A DNA stretch of 64,000 nucleotides. Source: Udeniomyces pyricola. Lineage: Eukaryota > Basidiomycota > Tremellomycetes > Cystofilobasidiales > Mrakiaceae. Where the stretch lies: the NCBI GenBank assembly GCA_039545295.1, contig BCIK01000011.1, positions 453,326 through 517,325 on the forward strand, read 5' to 3'. A program made the translations under genes and the position numbers. The notes beneath the pieces were generated by a model that made no database searches, was not told the DNA's origin, and worked only from the letters and a program-made list of their open reading frames with translations. Positions 10,239 through 22,200 of the stretch are shown one piece after another; position 1 is the first letter of the stretch; every line of letters starts with the position of its first letter.

Positions 10239-13200
10239 CTAGAGCTGGTATCGCGACCGGAGACGCTCCTGAAGAGCCGGGGGGAAGCTGGGGAAGTTGG
10301 TGTTCCACGTCTCGCCGAGCATCTCCTTGAATGACGTGAGAACCTGAATGTTGAAAAGGAAACACACAGATGAAAGGTCAACTTCCAAGTAAGGTATGGA
10401 ATAGAGGCGGAAAACGAGACACAAGGCCAAACGGACGCACCTTGCGGAAAGTCTCGTTCAGATCGGCCGAAGGTGTCGTCCACTTGCAGATAGCGTTGCA
10501 GAAGTAGACGAGGTCCTAAGAAAAAAGAAGCAAAAAGACAATTCAGAACATGACCTCACAAGCCCGATTAGGTATCTGACCTTGAAACAGAGCCTCTGTG
10601 TACAAAAAGAGATGACACGTACCGGCAGCATACCGCTCGGGTTCATCGTCACCAGTTGGCAGAAACCAAAGAATGCCGATCCCTTTTCGTCGTTGTCCTT
10701 GATGTCCCACAGGACGGTGCACCACGTCTTACCAAAGCTGGCCAAATGGCTCGCGACGGCTTCCGGGTAGATAAGACCAAGTCGACCAATAGTGACGGCC
10801 GAGTTTTCGAGCAGCGATTTGGGCGTCGAGGAGTTGAGAAGGATTCGGATCAGGCACTCAGTGAGCTTGGTAATGTGAGCAGAGAAAGCTTCCTTGAGGA
10901 TCGGGGCGGATGGGGCTGAATATGAGCAACGTCGAGGAAGAATAGGATGAGAAAGATGAAAGTGTCAGCTGGGATATTCTGAAGCAGATGAGACACGAGA
11001 ACACCGGCGTTTGATTAGAATTCGGGCTAAGAAAAGAGGGACGAACAAGCCACCGGTCGGCACTGCATGGCAATCTCTCCAACCGCCCAGGCGGCGTTGT
11101 TGCAGACAGAGACATCCTCTTGCTTGGGAGTCTCAACCTGATCGGCAATTTCGGTGACGATGCGCGGAAGGAAAAGAGGAAGGAAGGGGTTGAGGGGCTC
11201 GCAAGAGATGGCCATGTCACCGATCAAGGCGTAGGCCGACTGTCGGACGGATGCTTCCGGGTGCTAAGGACGACGGGAAAAGGCAACGTGGAAAACAAAA
11301 ACAACGTGGTAAGTCACCAAAGCAGAAAGATAGATGAGGACCGAGCTCAAGTCCTGAGCGTCTTGAATGTCACGAAGAAGGTATTGGATCATCGAACCCA
11401 TTCCAGCAAGGAAATCAAGCGAAACGAACCTCAAGCGTGTTTTGCAGGAGCTGGATCAGCGGAGGCAACGCTCCACCAGCTCCACCGGCCGGGTTGATGA
11501 GCTCTGCCATGTTGGCCTTGAGACCCTGGGTAAGACCCGAAAGCAGATCGAGTGAGACGATAAGGAACGTCTTGTCAGGCTCATCAACGTACTCAGACGC
11601 CGTGCTGAAGGCGTAGTAGTCGTTGAGAGACTTTTGGATGATCTTGAGGCAGCGCTCGTAGACGGGGATTGCATAGGCAGCAAAGGCCTCGGCAGCAGCG
11701 ATGGTGACAGAGGAGAGGCACTTGAAGAACAGCGTAGGAATGGAGAGGTTAGTCACATTGCATCTATTGGGGCGCTCTCCGCAGAGCGTGTAGGGATCGA
11801 CGCACCTCAAGTAGCGGGATGATATCCTCATCGTCGTCGCTGAGGTTGTTCCACTTGGCAATCAAAGGAGGCATCAGAATCTCTACCAAGCTCGCGTTGT
11901 TAAGGCTCTCGCCGACAGAGTCTGCGAGCGTTCCAATAGCATCGTAGAGGATGAGGAGATTCTTTTGTTGGTACTTGGAGAATGCAAAGACAAGGTTTCG
12001 GATGATGGGCTCGAGGAACGGAGCCAGTTGAGCGCCGGCTTCCTCTTCGAGGGTAGCGAAGGCAGAGCAGCCGGCCTCTTGAACACGCTTGTTGTTGTCC
12101 AAAACCATTTTCAGAAGCTAAAAGACGAGGCAGGCCGGACGAGGAAGGGAGGAAGAAAGTCGCACGTGAGCCTTGGCAAGAGGAAGCGGGCCGATGACAG
12201 GCTTGGTCAGGATATAGAAGACACGACTTACACCCTCCATGGCAGGCAGGAAGAAGGTTGGCTGGCCATCCGCGCCGAGGTTGTTGACACACCAGCTCGA
12301 GTATCGACCGAGCGTCCAGCACGTGATGGCCCTGACGAGGGGCTGCAGTTTGGGCCGAGACAAGCAAATCACTGTCAGCTGACAAACATAAAACAGAGGA
12401 ACCAAGAGCCATAATACGATCCAGAGTCTCACCTTGGCATCGTTCAGCGTGTTGATCAGGAAGGGGACAAGCGTCGGGAGATGGGGCTCGATTCCCTCGA
12501 GGCAACCTACATTCGACGCAAACATGACAAAGGATGTTTAGTTCGCTGTCTAACGCGATGGATCGAACCGTGTGACGATCACCTGGACAAGATGCGGAAA
12601 CAACGAGTCAAGCACCACGCACCTTCAGCCATGGCTCCAAGGGCAAGGATTCCAGCCTCGCGTTGAACCCAGTTCTCATTGAAAAGCTTCTCCTTGAGAT
12701 GGGGCAACAGTATCTCGAGCAGCTCCGCCTCAAACCCGACCGACATGACATCAAGCGCTGCGGCCGAGCACTTTCGGAGGTTCCACTCGGAACTGAAGTT
12801 GTCGTCCTCATCGTCGTCGTCGTCGTAGTCATCATCGTCATCGTCGAGCTCTTCGCCATCCTCGCCGACCTCGCGCGACTTGCCGTTACTCGAGCCTCCA
12901 GCACCCTCCTCATGCTCGAATCCGTGACCCTTGGCGCCGTAGAACTTGGGCTTGATGTCTTCAGGTCGATCCGGCACAGCGGCGTCCTCCTCGTCGCCCT
13001 CAAGCCAGATGAGGTCTTCCTCGGTGTAGATCATGCCGTTGAGGAGAACGGGCGCGACTCGGGCAAGGAACGGCCTGAGGTGCTCTTTGAGTTCCTCAGA
13101 CTCAGCGAACCCAAGCCAGAACTCGCACGCCTCAAGTGCGACGGCCTCATCGGTGTCTTGGCAACTGAAGAGCATGAAATCGGCGACGTTGTTGAGCTCC

Positions 13201-14299
13201 GGGACGACCTTGTCGGCCCGTGCGGTAAGGAGAAGGGTAAGCGCCTGGCAGACGACCTTGCGGACATCAGCGGACTCGTCCGACGCCCGTCGGAAGAGAG
13301 CCGAGAAGAAAGCGTCGATGTTGGCCGCGAAGGACGGGGGCGAGGTGATGATGAACGAGTTGAGACACGAGATGGCTTGCGACCGGTACTTGTCGTGCGG
13401 ATGGTCGGTAAAGGTGATGAACTTGGGGATCATGAAGTCAAGCAGGCGCTGGCCGTGGATCTCGATGTCCAATTCACGAGGCAGATCCTCACAGACTTTG
13501 TTGAGTGTCGAGAAAGCGCCCTAGGGATTGAGAGGGGATGCAAGGCGGGCATGAGTATGGCAAGTTGTACGGTAAGAAGGTCACTCCTCGCTATCCCTCG
13601 CGCCTCTCCCGGCTTGTTCTTTTTTCCCGCCTCTCCCTTGACCCGAAGTTCTATTAATGCGTTTGTTGATGATGAACCAGGACTAGAGCAACTCACCTCC
13701 TGTTCGTGAGGGTTAGAACTGTCCATGCAGAGAACAAGCTTCTCAAGGGCCTCTGGCCAGCTGGCGACACCCGAGAAGGAGAGCAAGCTAACGATGACAG
13801 TTCCGACCGTCTGTCTGACCATGGCATTGTCATCTCCGAGAGCGAGGAGGACCGATTCCTTGACATAGTCAATGACGGAAGGCGAACATGATGAGAGCGA
13901 GCGGATGTTGTTCTTGAGGATGAGACCGGCGACGGCTCGGAATCTCTCGTCCTCGTTTGTGACCCGGGTAAGGACATGGACAAGGTAGCCCGCGTAGTCG
14001 GGAATCGCGTCGAACGATTCGAGTCGCTGTGATGTTCGTGACATAGAAATCAGAGCAGACCGATGGGTTAGCACAATCTCAAGCGATGCATAAAAAGGTG
14101 GGGTTGCGGCGAGATGGCAGAGAAAGGTAGCATTGCAAGGGGAATGAGAAACCAAGCGTTGGGCGCTTGGGTATGGCAATATCAGGTATAGGACACTTGC
14201 CTTGGTGACTTGGGACTGAACCGTCGTATCAGCCGAGGTCGAGTCTCGGAGAACCGAGACAAGCTCTTGAACTCCTTCGGGACTGGGGATCCAACTCAT
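10239..14299 (-). CDS. KAP104: Transportin / karyopherin beta-2 (KAP104)
   Basis: Eleven exons: 14299-14201, 14026-13697, 13520-12623, 12506-12433, 12342-12232, 12117-11806, 11720-11430, 11263-11047, 10915-10623, 10515-10441, 10343-10239, about 934 aa. HEAT repeats run throughout. The N-terminus ([18 protein letters not shown]) and the block [15 protein letters not shown] match transportin-1. The long acidic H8 loop diagnostic of this importin is at about 363-383 ([17 protein letters not shown]). The C-terminal repeats contain [14 protein letters not shown] and [18 protein letters not shown], as in transportin. It imports PY-NLS cargoes such as hnRNP-like mRNA-binding proteins and is displaced by RanGTP. 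Intron 1 has a GC donor (AAG|GCAAGT, 14200-14199) instead of GT. The start is chosen because MSW-IPSPEG aligns with the family N-terminus. Confidence 0.95.
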
Positions 14300-14981
14300 A
14301 GGCAGCGGATGAGGGAGAAGTGGTGGATTGAAGGGGGGGAGAAGGATGAGAAGGGGGAAAGGGGACGAGGGGACGAGGGGTCGAGTAATTTAACTACCAG
14401 ATAATATGGCAAGGTAAGATGAGTGAGTTGGGTGATGGGTCGAGCAAAAATCAAGTTGAGGTCAAGACCAAGGGCGGCGAGACTGACGGTATGAGACGGC
14501 TGTCAAAAGGATATGGAAACGGATGGAGGCGCTGCTGGAGAAGAAGAGAGAAGGAGGGCGAAACGGTCAAGCGATTTGAGTTGAACGTCGGTGATTTCGT
14601 TGGCCGAAGGGTCGATGACGACGGGGTGGGCAAGAACAGCTCGAGGATTGATTGAGCCGTACCTGAAGTTAGGCCGTTGACTGGCTGGAAGGATGAAGAG
14701 GCGAGTTGAGAAGGGGGTCGACCGGCGAGGGAGGAAGCAGGAGGAGGGGATTGAGAGCGCTGGAGAGTGAGAGAGGGAGAGCTGCTCAGACTCAGACCCA
14801 GAGGAGACTCTGGAGTCTGGAGTCTCTCTGACAGACTAAGAGAGGAAGAGACAAGGTGGCCGAGGAAACCCTCAAAAGTCAAAATCACCAAACGCCAAAT
14901 ATCCCCCCACGTCACACAACACCCGCCAAAACAACCCAGTCATCATAAGCCAGTCATCCATTGACAACCCGACGACCTAGA
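14300..14981. promoter_or_regulatory. Divergent promoter region, KAP104 / dolichyldiphosphatase
   Basis: The two start codons face away from each other across 682 bp. No gene is visible. The left half is G/A-rich on the plus strand, so CT-rich in the KAP104 leader. Short direct repeats of CTCTGGAGTCTGG type lie near 14806-14830, and the last 100 bp are C/A-rich, typical of leaders in this window. Confidence 0.5.
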
Positions 14982-16442
14982 ATGCTACCATCGCCGTCCC
15001 ATCAACTATCCACCTTGGAGCTCACTCACGTCTACTGTTCGTTTCGCCTCTATATCCGGCCTGGCTTGTCGCCCAGTCGCGCCAGCCTTCTCTCGTCTGC
15101 GCGCCGGTCTAATTAACATTCATCTATCCATTGGCTTTTCTTTCATCATGATGGTCATCGATATCGCCATCCACCAATCATTTTCGGTCCTCCACTCACA
15201 GATGATCCTAACGATCTCGTTTCTCGTACTAAATAAACCTTTTCTGCTACCCAACGCCATATCGTCGCCCAAAAGATGACAATGATCCATCGTTCGCTGA
15301 TCACTACTGCACTCATCCCGCCATCATCGTATATATACCCACGCCCACTCCCGCAGAGGTTATGGCCATCTTGACGCTCTCGCCTATGCTCGTCATTCCA
15401 GCGTATCTCGCCGTCTTTGTCTTTGAGCGTGAGGCAACGATCCTCAACATGTTCGCAGGGTCCGTTGGTTGCGCATCGGTCGACTTCCGGTGACACTTCA
15501 AGCCCTCACTCACGTGGACCATGCTCACACGCACTCCACCACGTCCTCGTTTCCATAGACAGCTTGTCAACGAGGCTTGGAGTTGGTCTCTTAAGCGATG
15601 GATAAAAGAAGAAAGACCCTATGGTCAGTAAGAAGGGGGTTTCCTTCCTCTCCGATTTGAATGATCTTTGGTAACCTCGACCATCGCGTCTGTCTGACGC
15701 TTCCTCCGTCCTTGGCATCCTCTCTCTCTTTCGGACGACGTTTCTCACGATGTGTAGCCGCTCTCGGATCAGGTTGTACGTGCCCTATTCTTCAATTATC
15801 GACCACACATCCCACCTTTCTCTGAGTATCTGCTCAACGCTCGTTGTTTTCCTTCCCTCGATCGCTGCCTTCAGACGCTTCGCCTTCTTCGCACGCCCAA
15901 TTCTTCGGCTATTTCATCACCTTCGTTTCTCTCCACCTCTTTTTCGTCCAGGGCTCTCCTGCCTGGTGGTCGGACAAGCAGCAAGCCATCTGGCGATGGA
16001 AACGTCTGTTTGTCGTTGCTGGCGTAGGACTTTGGACGTTGGCTGTTTGTTTCAGTCGGTGCGCATATCATTCTCGAAAAGGATTTGGTTCACTGCCTTG
16101 ACGCTCTGTAGCTGATGCCTCACGCTCCACTGGATGTATACGCATAGATGGTACCTGTGCTATCATAACCCCAACCAGATTCTTCTTGGGTTCTCCTTGG
16201 GTTCAGCCTTCGCCGTCGTGCACGCTACCTTGACCGAGATCATTCCGCGGCAGGCTCCCACGTCAGTACTCGGTCGAGCCCGACAATGGGTCGTAGAGTC
16301 TCTCTTGGGCGCCCCGGGCTTATCTTTGCTAGAAGTTCAGGACCGGTGGGGACCAAATCGGGAGGGATGGGAGGGCAAGATGGGAGGGGAGAAAAAGAGT
16401 GGGCATGGGAGAGAGGCGGTCAACGGGATGAAGACGGATTAG
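14982..16442 (+). CDS. CAX4: Dolichyldiphosphatase (CAX4/DOLPP1), PAP2 family
   Basis: Seven exons: 14982-15036, 15202-15225, 15357-15459, 15559-15623, 15758-15775, 15875-16058, 16148-16442, about 247 aa (human DOLPP1 is 238). It dephosphorylates dolichyl diphosphate released by N- and O-glycosylation in the ER lumen. Visible family marks: LELTHVYYDPNDLVS at the N-terminus, LTLSPMLVIPAYLAVF helix, phosphatase motif 1 K-X6-RP (KRWIKEERP), motif 2 GYASPSSHAQF, and motif 3 SR-X5-H (SRWYLCYHNPNQ). The Q four residues after the motif-3 His, where many PAP2 enzymes have D, is also seen in DOLPP1. The 18-nt exon 5 supplies the conserved LGxGY before PSSH. Skipping it also keeps frame, so an isoform lacking these six residues is possible. 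Confidence 0.9.
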
Positions 16443-16725
16443 ATTTTCGGTTTGTGAAGTCAGGTGGTCACCCTGTTGTCCTGTCGCGAAAGATGCATCA
16501 AGCCGATAGTAGAGATTGATAGGGAAGATGACGTGCCCATAATTACCGATCGATAAAGGAAGAATATATATATGTACTCGGCCGCCAGCGAACTTGACCG
16601 CTTGATCACCGATGCACCGATGATGATCACAGCACGTCTTGTAGGCTTCGCGTCGTCGCCCCTTGCATCCCTGTCTCTGCCAAACGCACACCGTCTCTCG
16701 TCCTCTTCCATCCCGCTCGCGAACC
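16443..16725. promoter_or_regulatory. Short intergenic spacer with SED5 promoter
   Basis: Only 283 bp separate the dolichyldiphosphatase stop from the SED5 start, both on the plus strand. An AT stretch (ATATATATATG, 16564-16574) is followed by two TGATCA palindromes (16603-16608 and 16624-16629) and a C/T-rich leader ending CGAACC before the ATG. Confidence 0.5.
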
Positions 16726-18614
16726 ATGTCCAACGCCCGGGACCGTACCTTTGAATTTCGCCAATGTCACGATTCTCTCCGGTCTCGTCAGACCGAATCC
16801 GCAACCGTCAAGACGTCAAGCAGGTCGGCCAAGCGAGCCGGCGCCAACGCCGCCTCGAGAAGCGATGTTGCCAAGCTGGCAGCGGGAATCGCAAAGGATA
16901 TCAACGCAACGACGGGGAAATTGCAGAAACTTGCTCAACGTGAGTCTTCGTTCGGCCATGCTCTGAGACAGGGAGCCATGTCGTCTGTGGAGTGGCAGAT
17001 GGAAGGTAGAACATAAGCGAAGGCATGGGAAACTGCAATCATGGGGGTGGGGAGATGGGAGAGGATCACGTTGGTCGAGATACATCAGCAGGGCCGATAC
17101 CCATAACGATGCATGTACTGACGAGTCTTGTTCGATGAAATCTCCCACGGACCTTTTGATTTGCAGTCGCCAAGAGGAAAACATTGTTTGACGACCGCCC
17201 CGTCGAGATCTCAGTAAGATCTCTTCACGGCCACATCCTGCTCCTATTGTCTCTTCCTGTCCTCCGACGCGTGTCCTGATCGTTTCTTATCTCTATCATA
17301 CATTGTGTCTCTAGGAACTCACATTCATCATCAAACAAGATATCTCTGATCTCAACACCCAAATTGCTTCCCTCCAAACCCTGACGAAGCAACCTGACAG
17401 CAAGTCATCCGGCAAACAAGGCGCCAAGCAGGTTGATGAGCACAATACCAACGTCGTCATGCTCCTCCAGAGCAAGCTTGCCAACATGGGCATGGGGTTC
17501 AAGGATGTGCTCGAAATCAGGACTCAGGTGCGTACGATACCGTTCTGATTTCAATGCTTGACTTCTCCGTCGACGCTATCGTGAAGTGGCTAGAGTATGT
17601 GCGGTGAAAGCTGGACGTCAGGACGCGTCGCCCGGACGCAAGACACGCAATCTCTCGTTATTACCTCCAAGCCTAGGTGCTGACATCTCACACATCTTGA
17701 TGCTCCACCGCCCACAACCGGCACTCCTCATTGTCGGTTGATCATCAGAACATGAAAGCAACTCGAGACCGTACTTCCCAATTCACCTCTTCCTCGACTC
17801 CATCTTCTTCCCAAACCCCCCACCAATCTATCTTATCTCAACTTCCCCCGTCACGTACCAAATCGCCTTTTGCTCCTCAAGGCCTCAACTCCCTCGATGG
17901 TGGTGAGAGTGGTGGGTATGAGGTCGACCGAAAAGGCAAGGGCAGGGGGGACTATTTGGCGTTGGACATGGAAAGTGCGGAGAATGGTCGGGGAGAAGGA
18001 GGGGCTGGTGCAGGAGGGTTCCAGCAGATGCAGCTTGTCGAGGAACAGGTAAGAACCTGCGTCTGACATCTGCTGGCTTCTCATGTACGGTGGGCATGCA
18101 CGGACTGACTATTTGGTCGCTCTAATCGTACCTTCTACTCGAACCCTACCTTCAACTTCTCCGCACGCTTCTCTGGTATCGCCTATGCTTTTCACGCGCT
18201 ATTCCTCATGCAGGACAACTACATTCAATCTCGATCAACAGCCATTGAAACGATTGAGTCGACTATCGCCGAACTTGGAACCATCTTCTCTCAACTCGCC
18301 CACATGGTTGCCGAACAGCGTGAGACTGTCCAGCGTATCGATGCCGATACGACCGATATTTCCAACAATGTCGCCGGCGCGCAGAGGGAGTTACTCAAGT
18401 ATTATGCGAGCGTCAGTGGGAACAGGTGGCTGATGGTCAAGATCTTTGGCGTGCTCATCATCTTTGTAAGTGGGAGCGAAACGCTGGTTTCCAGATATGT
18501 TATTTTCCTCTTTGCTTGTTCGCTCCTGCGTGACTGAATCAACTGCTGATGCCCGTTTTGTTGGACTTTGATATCTATACACCACAGTTCCTATTGTTCA
18601 TTCTTGTCACTTAG
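16726..18614 (+). CDS. SED5: Syntaxin-5 / SED5 Golgi Qa-SNARE
   Basis: Six exons: 16726-16939, 17167-17213, 17315-17527, 17749-18048, 18214-18465, 18588-18614, about 350 aa. The N-terminus MSNARDRTFEFRQC is the Sed5/Syntaxin-5 tyrosine/phenylalanine motif region (DRTxEF) that binds the SM protein Sly1. The segment KRKTLFDDRPVEISELTFIIKQDI is a Habc hallmark. A Ser/Gly-rich linker follows (about 160-255). The Qa-SNARE helix has its central glutamine in IFSQLAHMV. A single C-terminal membrane anchor ends LLFILVT. It mediates ER-Golgi and intra-Golgi fusion. The last intron splits the transmembrane helix, and exon 6 encodes only eight residues. Confidence 0.95.
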
Positions 18615-19248
18615 TGGGAGCGGTCGAAGAGCGAAGCGAGTGCGAGAAGAGGCACTTGGGGGGAAGCAGGTGAAAGAAAGGATTCCGATGTCCCTCGTGT
18701 GTCGTTGGTATGGATACATACTTATACATGGTCGTCCTCAGTTCGGTCAAAGGGGTTGTTGACGAAGAAGCCAGGGTGGGGGTGTTGTAATTGCGTGATG
18801 ACTTTACCGGAAGAAAGAAAGAAGAAAGAAATCAACGTATGCTATATATCATATAAGTCATATGAATCATGATGCAACTCGGATCACCGCGGGCGATTGA
18901 TCAGGCTGTCGGGATCGAATCAGACTCGAACCAGACCAGATACGCGTGTTCTCCGTTCTGGCCCGACGTCTCCTTTCGCTTACCTCCCACTGCAATCTTC
19001 TTCGACCGCACTTGCTCCCCCTAATTGTCTCTCACTGCTTCTTTACATATCTGCCGTTTCCATTTCCGATACTCTCGCGACATCCGGCTTGTGTCTCGAT
19101 CAATCGCCTAAAGCGAGGTTTGCAGCTCAGATTATCATTCTTCGACGCGTCGACGACTATTACGCCTTTCGTCGTTCACTTCATCTACCCTTCACAACGC
19201 CCATCATTCGGAGTTGTTCATCTCGAGGACCCATCATAGTAGCACGAG
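18615..19248. promoter_or_regulatory. Intergenic: SED5 3' side and NPR3 promoter/5' UTR
   Basis: No gene is seen. AT-rich sequence at about 18838-18870 (GCTATATATCATATAAG) is followed by one TGATCA at 18898-18903, then about 340 bp rich in TCT/TTC triplets leading to the NPR3 ATG. Confidence 0.5.
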
Positions 19249-22200
19249 ATGGATACCACTTTCATACAGCCTCTCATCAACCCGATTTCTATCCTCCTCG
19301 TCACCTCCTCGTCCGATGGTCATTCCATCGCGTTCCGATGGCCACCAGACCCCAAGCGACAACATCGGATCAAAGCGCCAAGTTGGAAGACTACAAAGGA
19401 AAGCGCAGTGTATGATGGATGGGGAGGAGAGCTGAGGTTAGTCCGGGAAGAGTTGGAAGGCGTGATGGGGCGGAAAGGAAAGCAGGGCAAAGGCAAAGAA
19501 GCGCTTGCGCAGCTGTCCCAAGGGAATAGATAGGACCGTACTCCATCGGTCCATAGCCAGACCAAATTTCAATGACTTACAATGAATACTTTCCTTCTAT
19601 ATCGCAGCGGTGACGATAGCAGCGATTCGGACGAGGACGATGAAGACGACAACGAAACAACTTCTTTGCGACCCTCGTACCGAGACACTAGCTCACGTTC
19701 ATCGTCGTGTGTACCGACACCAGGTCAATCGACTCCTGCTCGCGAGTCCGCTCCGTCAACTACAAGCGACCATGATTTTCACCGGCTGTCGTCCTCTATC
19801 TCAGCTCTTAGCTCCATCACCCCACGCCCCCCTGCAGCGACTCCCTTGCCCTCCGGCTTGCCTCCTCCTCCGGCTCCATCATCCGTTCTCTCGAGTTCTG
19901 TGGCATCAAGCTCCCATCTCTCGTACCATCACTCGCATTCTCGAAATCCCTCCTCCCGACAACATGTCACTGCGGGTGCTTCAACTCAGCCTGCTTCTCC
20001 CGCGTTGTCGGTTCGCCTTCTACCCTCAACGTCGCTGCCACAAGCGCACGATCATTTTCCCCCTCCGGCATCATCTGCTCATCTCCTCGCACCCACTGGA
20101 TCCGGCTCTCTCAGTGGTCCTTCATCGTCTCCTTCGGGTCTCAACAACACTGACTTTCTCCCACCACCACCACCAAGCGACTTCAATGCGCGAGCCTATC
20201 AGAACTTCTTTTCGTACCCGGAGCCTTCGCTTGCCCGAATCCTGTCGCCACACCCGGAGCTCTGTCAACAGCGATTCGAGCTCGCACTAGATGACCTGTG
20301 CTTCGTCGGGCATCCTATGAGGGCACCTGGGCTGGATGGAAGGTGGACGGTCGAGGATGAGTTCGGGCTAGGAGCTGGAGCTGCCACCTCTGGTGCCTCT
20401 GGGAGTGCTGCTACCGAAGGGTCACGAGGTCGCTCTAAAGGTCCCAAGGCATTCCATGGGCTTGGAATGGATACTGGTCCTCATCCTCCCGCAGCAGCGT
20501 CTTCATCTGCTATCTCGACGCCTTCAACCCTCGATAACGTGCCCGAAGCTTCTCCGGAGCTGGCGCGAGCAACGCCTCAGTTTCCTTCCTCTGGGTTGTC
20601 TGCCTCGTCGTCGACGCTTTTGTCTCCTCAACAACCATCCCAACCGCCTTCGTCAATGTCGTCGTCTACTTCGCCCCATCCTCCTTCTGTATCTCCGACC
20701 CCAACGTCTTCTGGAACAAGTCCATCTACCCCGTCCCATCTCTCCGCCAACGCCGCCGGAAATAGCACCAGTAATGGCACCAACACCAGTGGTGGCTCGA
20801 AGCGTCATTCTTCAACTTCTTCCATCTCGACGAATCCCTCTGGCCCGTCTTCATCTGCCCCAGCCACGCCCATGCCCGCCAATTCGAGCACTCTCACTTC
20901 CTCTTCTACCACTCACAATGCTCATCCCTCTTCCACCTCTCTCTCTCTCTTCCACCTCGTCTTTGTCATTGATCAACCCGATACGACTCAAAAGACTATG
21001 AGCCCCAGCACGAACCCAAGTTACAAACTCGATGCCCTCTACCGTGAAGTCGTGTTCAAAATCACCGCTGCCCTGTTCGACGCTCAAATTCGAGAGGGTT
21101 GGGTCGAAGCTCAAGCTCGAGCGCTCATCACCCTTCGGGATACGTCGTTGCAGGACCACGTGCCTTTCGCGAGTTACTTGGAGTTGGCGACGCGAACGTC
21201 GCCTTTGGCTTTCGCGCTCCGCACGGCGTTCACCGCGTTATCGGCGTATCCGTTCTCGACGACGGTCAGGATCGCTCACTTGCCGCTTTACATCCAGTTG
21301 CCGTTACCACCACCGCCGATCGATGTGGATTGGGCTTGGTACGAGGACGTGAGCAGTCGACATCACCTTTCGCTCCATCATCATCGCGAGCAACAGAGGG
21401 AACAGATTTTGAGAGAAGGTAGTGGAGGTGGAGGCGGCGGAGGCGGGAGTGGAGGTAATAGTGGACCGGGAGCGAGTATCCAAGGAGGTAGTGGCGGATC
21501 AATTGGGGCAGGGGGATATACTCAGGAAGAGTATGATGAGTTGGACGACTGGGAGTTTAATGGAGGTGAAGGATTTGCGGGTGCGGGCTCAGGTACAGAG
21601 TGGAGTTGGATGAGGATCGAGCCGTGGAAAGCCCTTCTCATCATTGATGAAGAACGTGAGCTTGCCGAGCTCGAGTCAATCATGGGGGTAGGTAGTGGAG
21701 GTGAAGGAGGTGGTCTTGGTGCTGGAGGACCCGCGACGTTCAACGATCTGTGGGAGGAAGACGAATCTGAAGGTGGAGGCCTCGGTGGTGGTGGTGGTAG
21801 ATGGAGGGAAAAGAGTCGTAGCACGAGCGGAACGTTTTCCTTTATGGGCCAGCATTCGAGTAGTCGCGATCGAAGGAGGTCTCGGGAGGCGAGTTCCCAT
21901 ACGGTCCTCAACGGTGGGGTTGGGGAGGGAAGCTCGTCGTTAGGCGTCAGTGTCGGGCCGACGGGTGAATTTATCGGGGTGGGAGGTGGAGTAGTGCTGG
22001 AGGACGACGGATCGGAAGAAGAAAAGTCTCCATTGTACAGGATGTTCATCGAGGCGGCTAAACCCAGTCGATCGTAAGTCCTTCGTAGTCTCGGAAGGGG
22101 GGGGGGAGGGGGAGCATTTTAGCTAGTAGTCTGCACAGGTTGATCTCGTCGTGTCATTAACTTTCTGGCTCTGTCGTCATCGCGTCAGCCTTGCGGACAT

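Noticed and set aside
12663..13709. 348-codon open frame on the plus strand
   Set aside because: It is antisense to the long KAP104 exon 3. The minus strand gives clear transportin sequence, and the plus frame has no domain and crosses an intron.
14451..14915. 154-codon minus-strand Ser-rich frame in the KAP104/CAX4 spacer
   Set aside because: Composition follows CT-rich leader DNA. It lacks conserved motifs and splice-phase partners, and it overlaps the expected KAP104 promoter.
21522..22049. 175-codon Pro/Ser-rich minus-strand frame
   Set aside because: It is the complement of the glycine-rich NPR3 exon 2, and the NPR3 frame is conserved on both sides.
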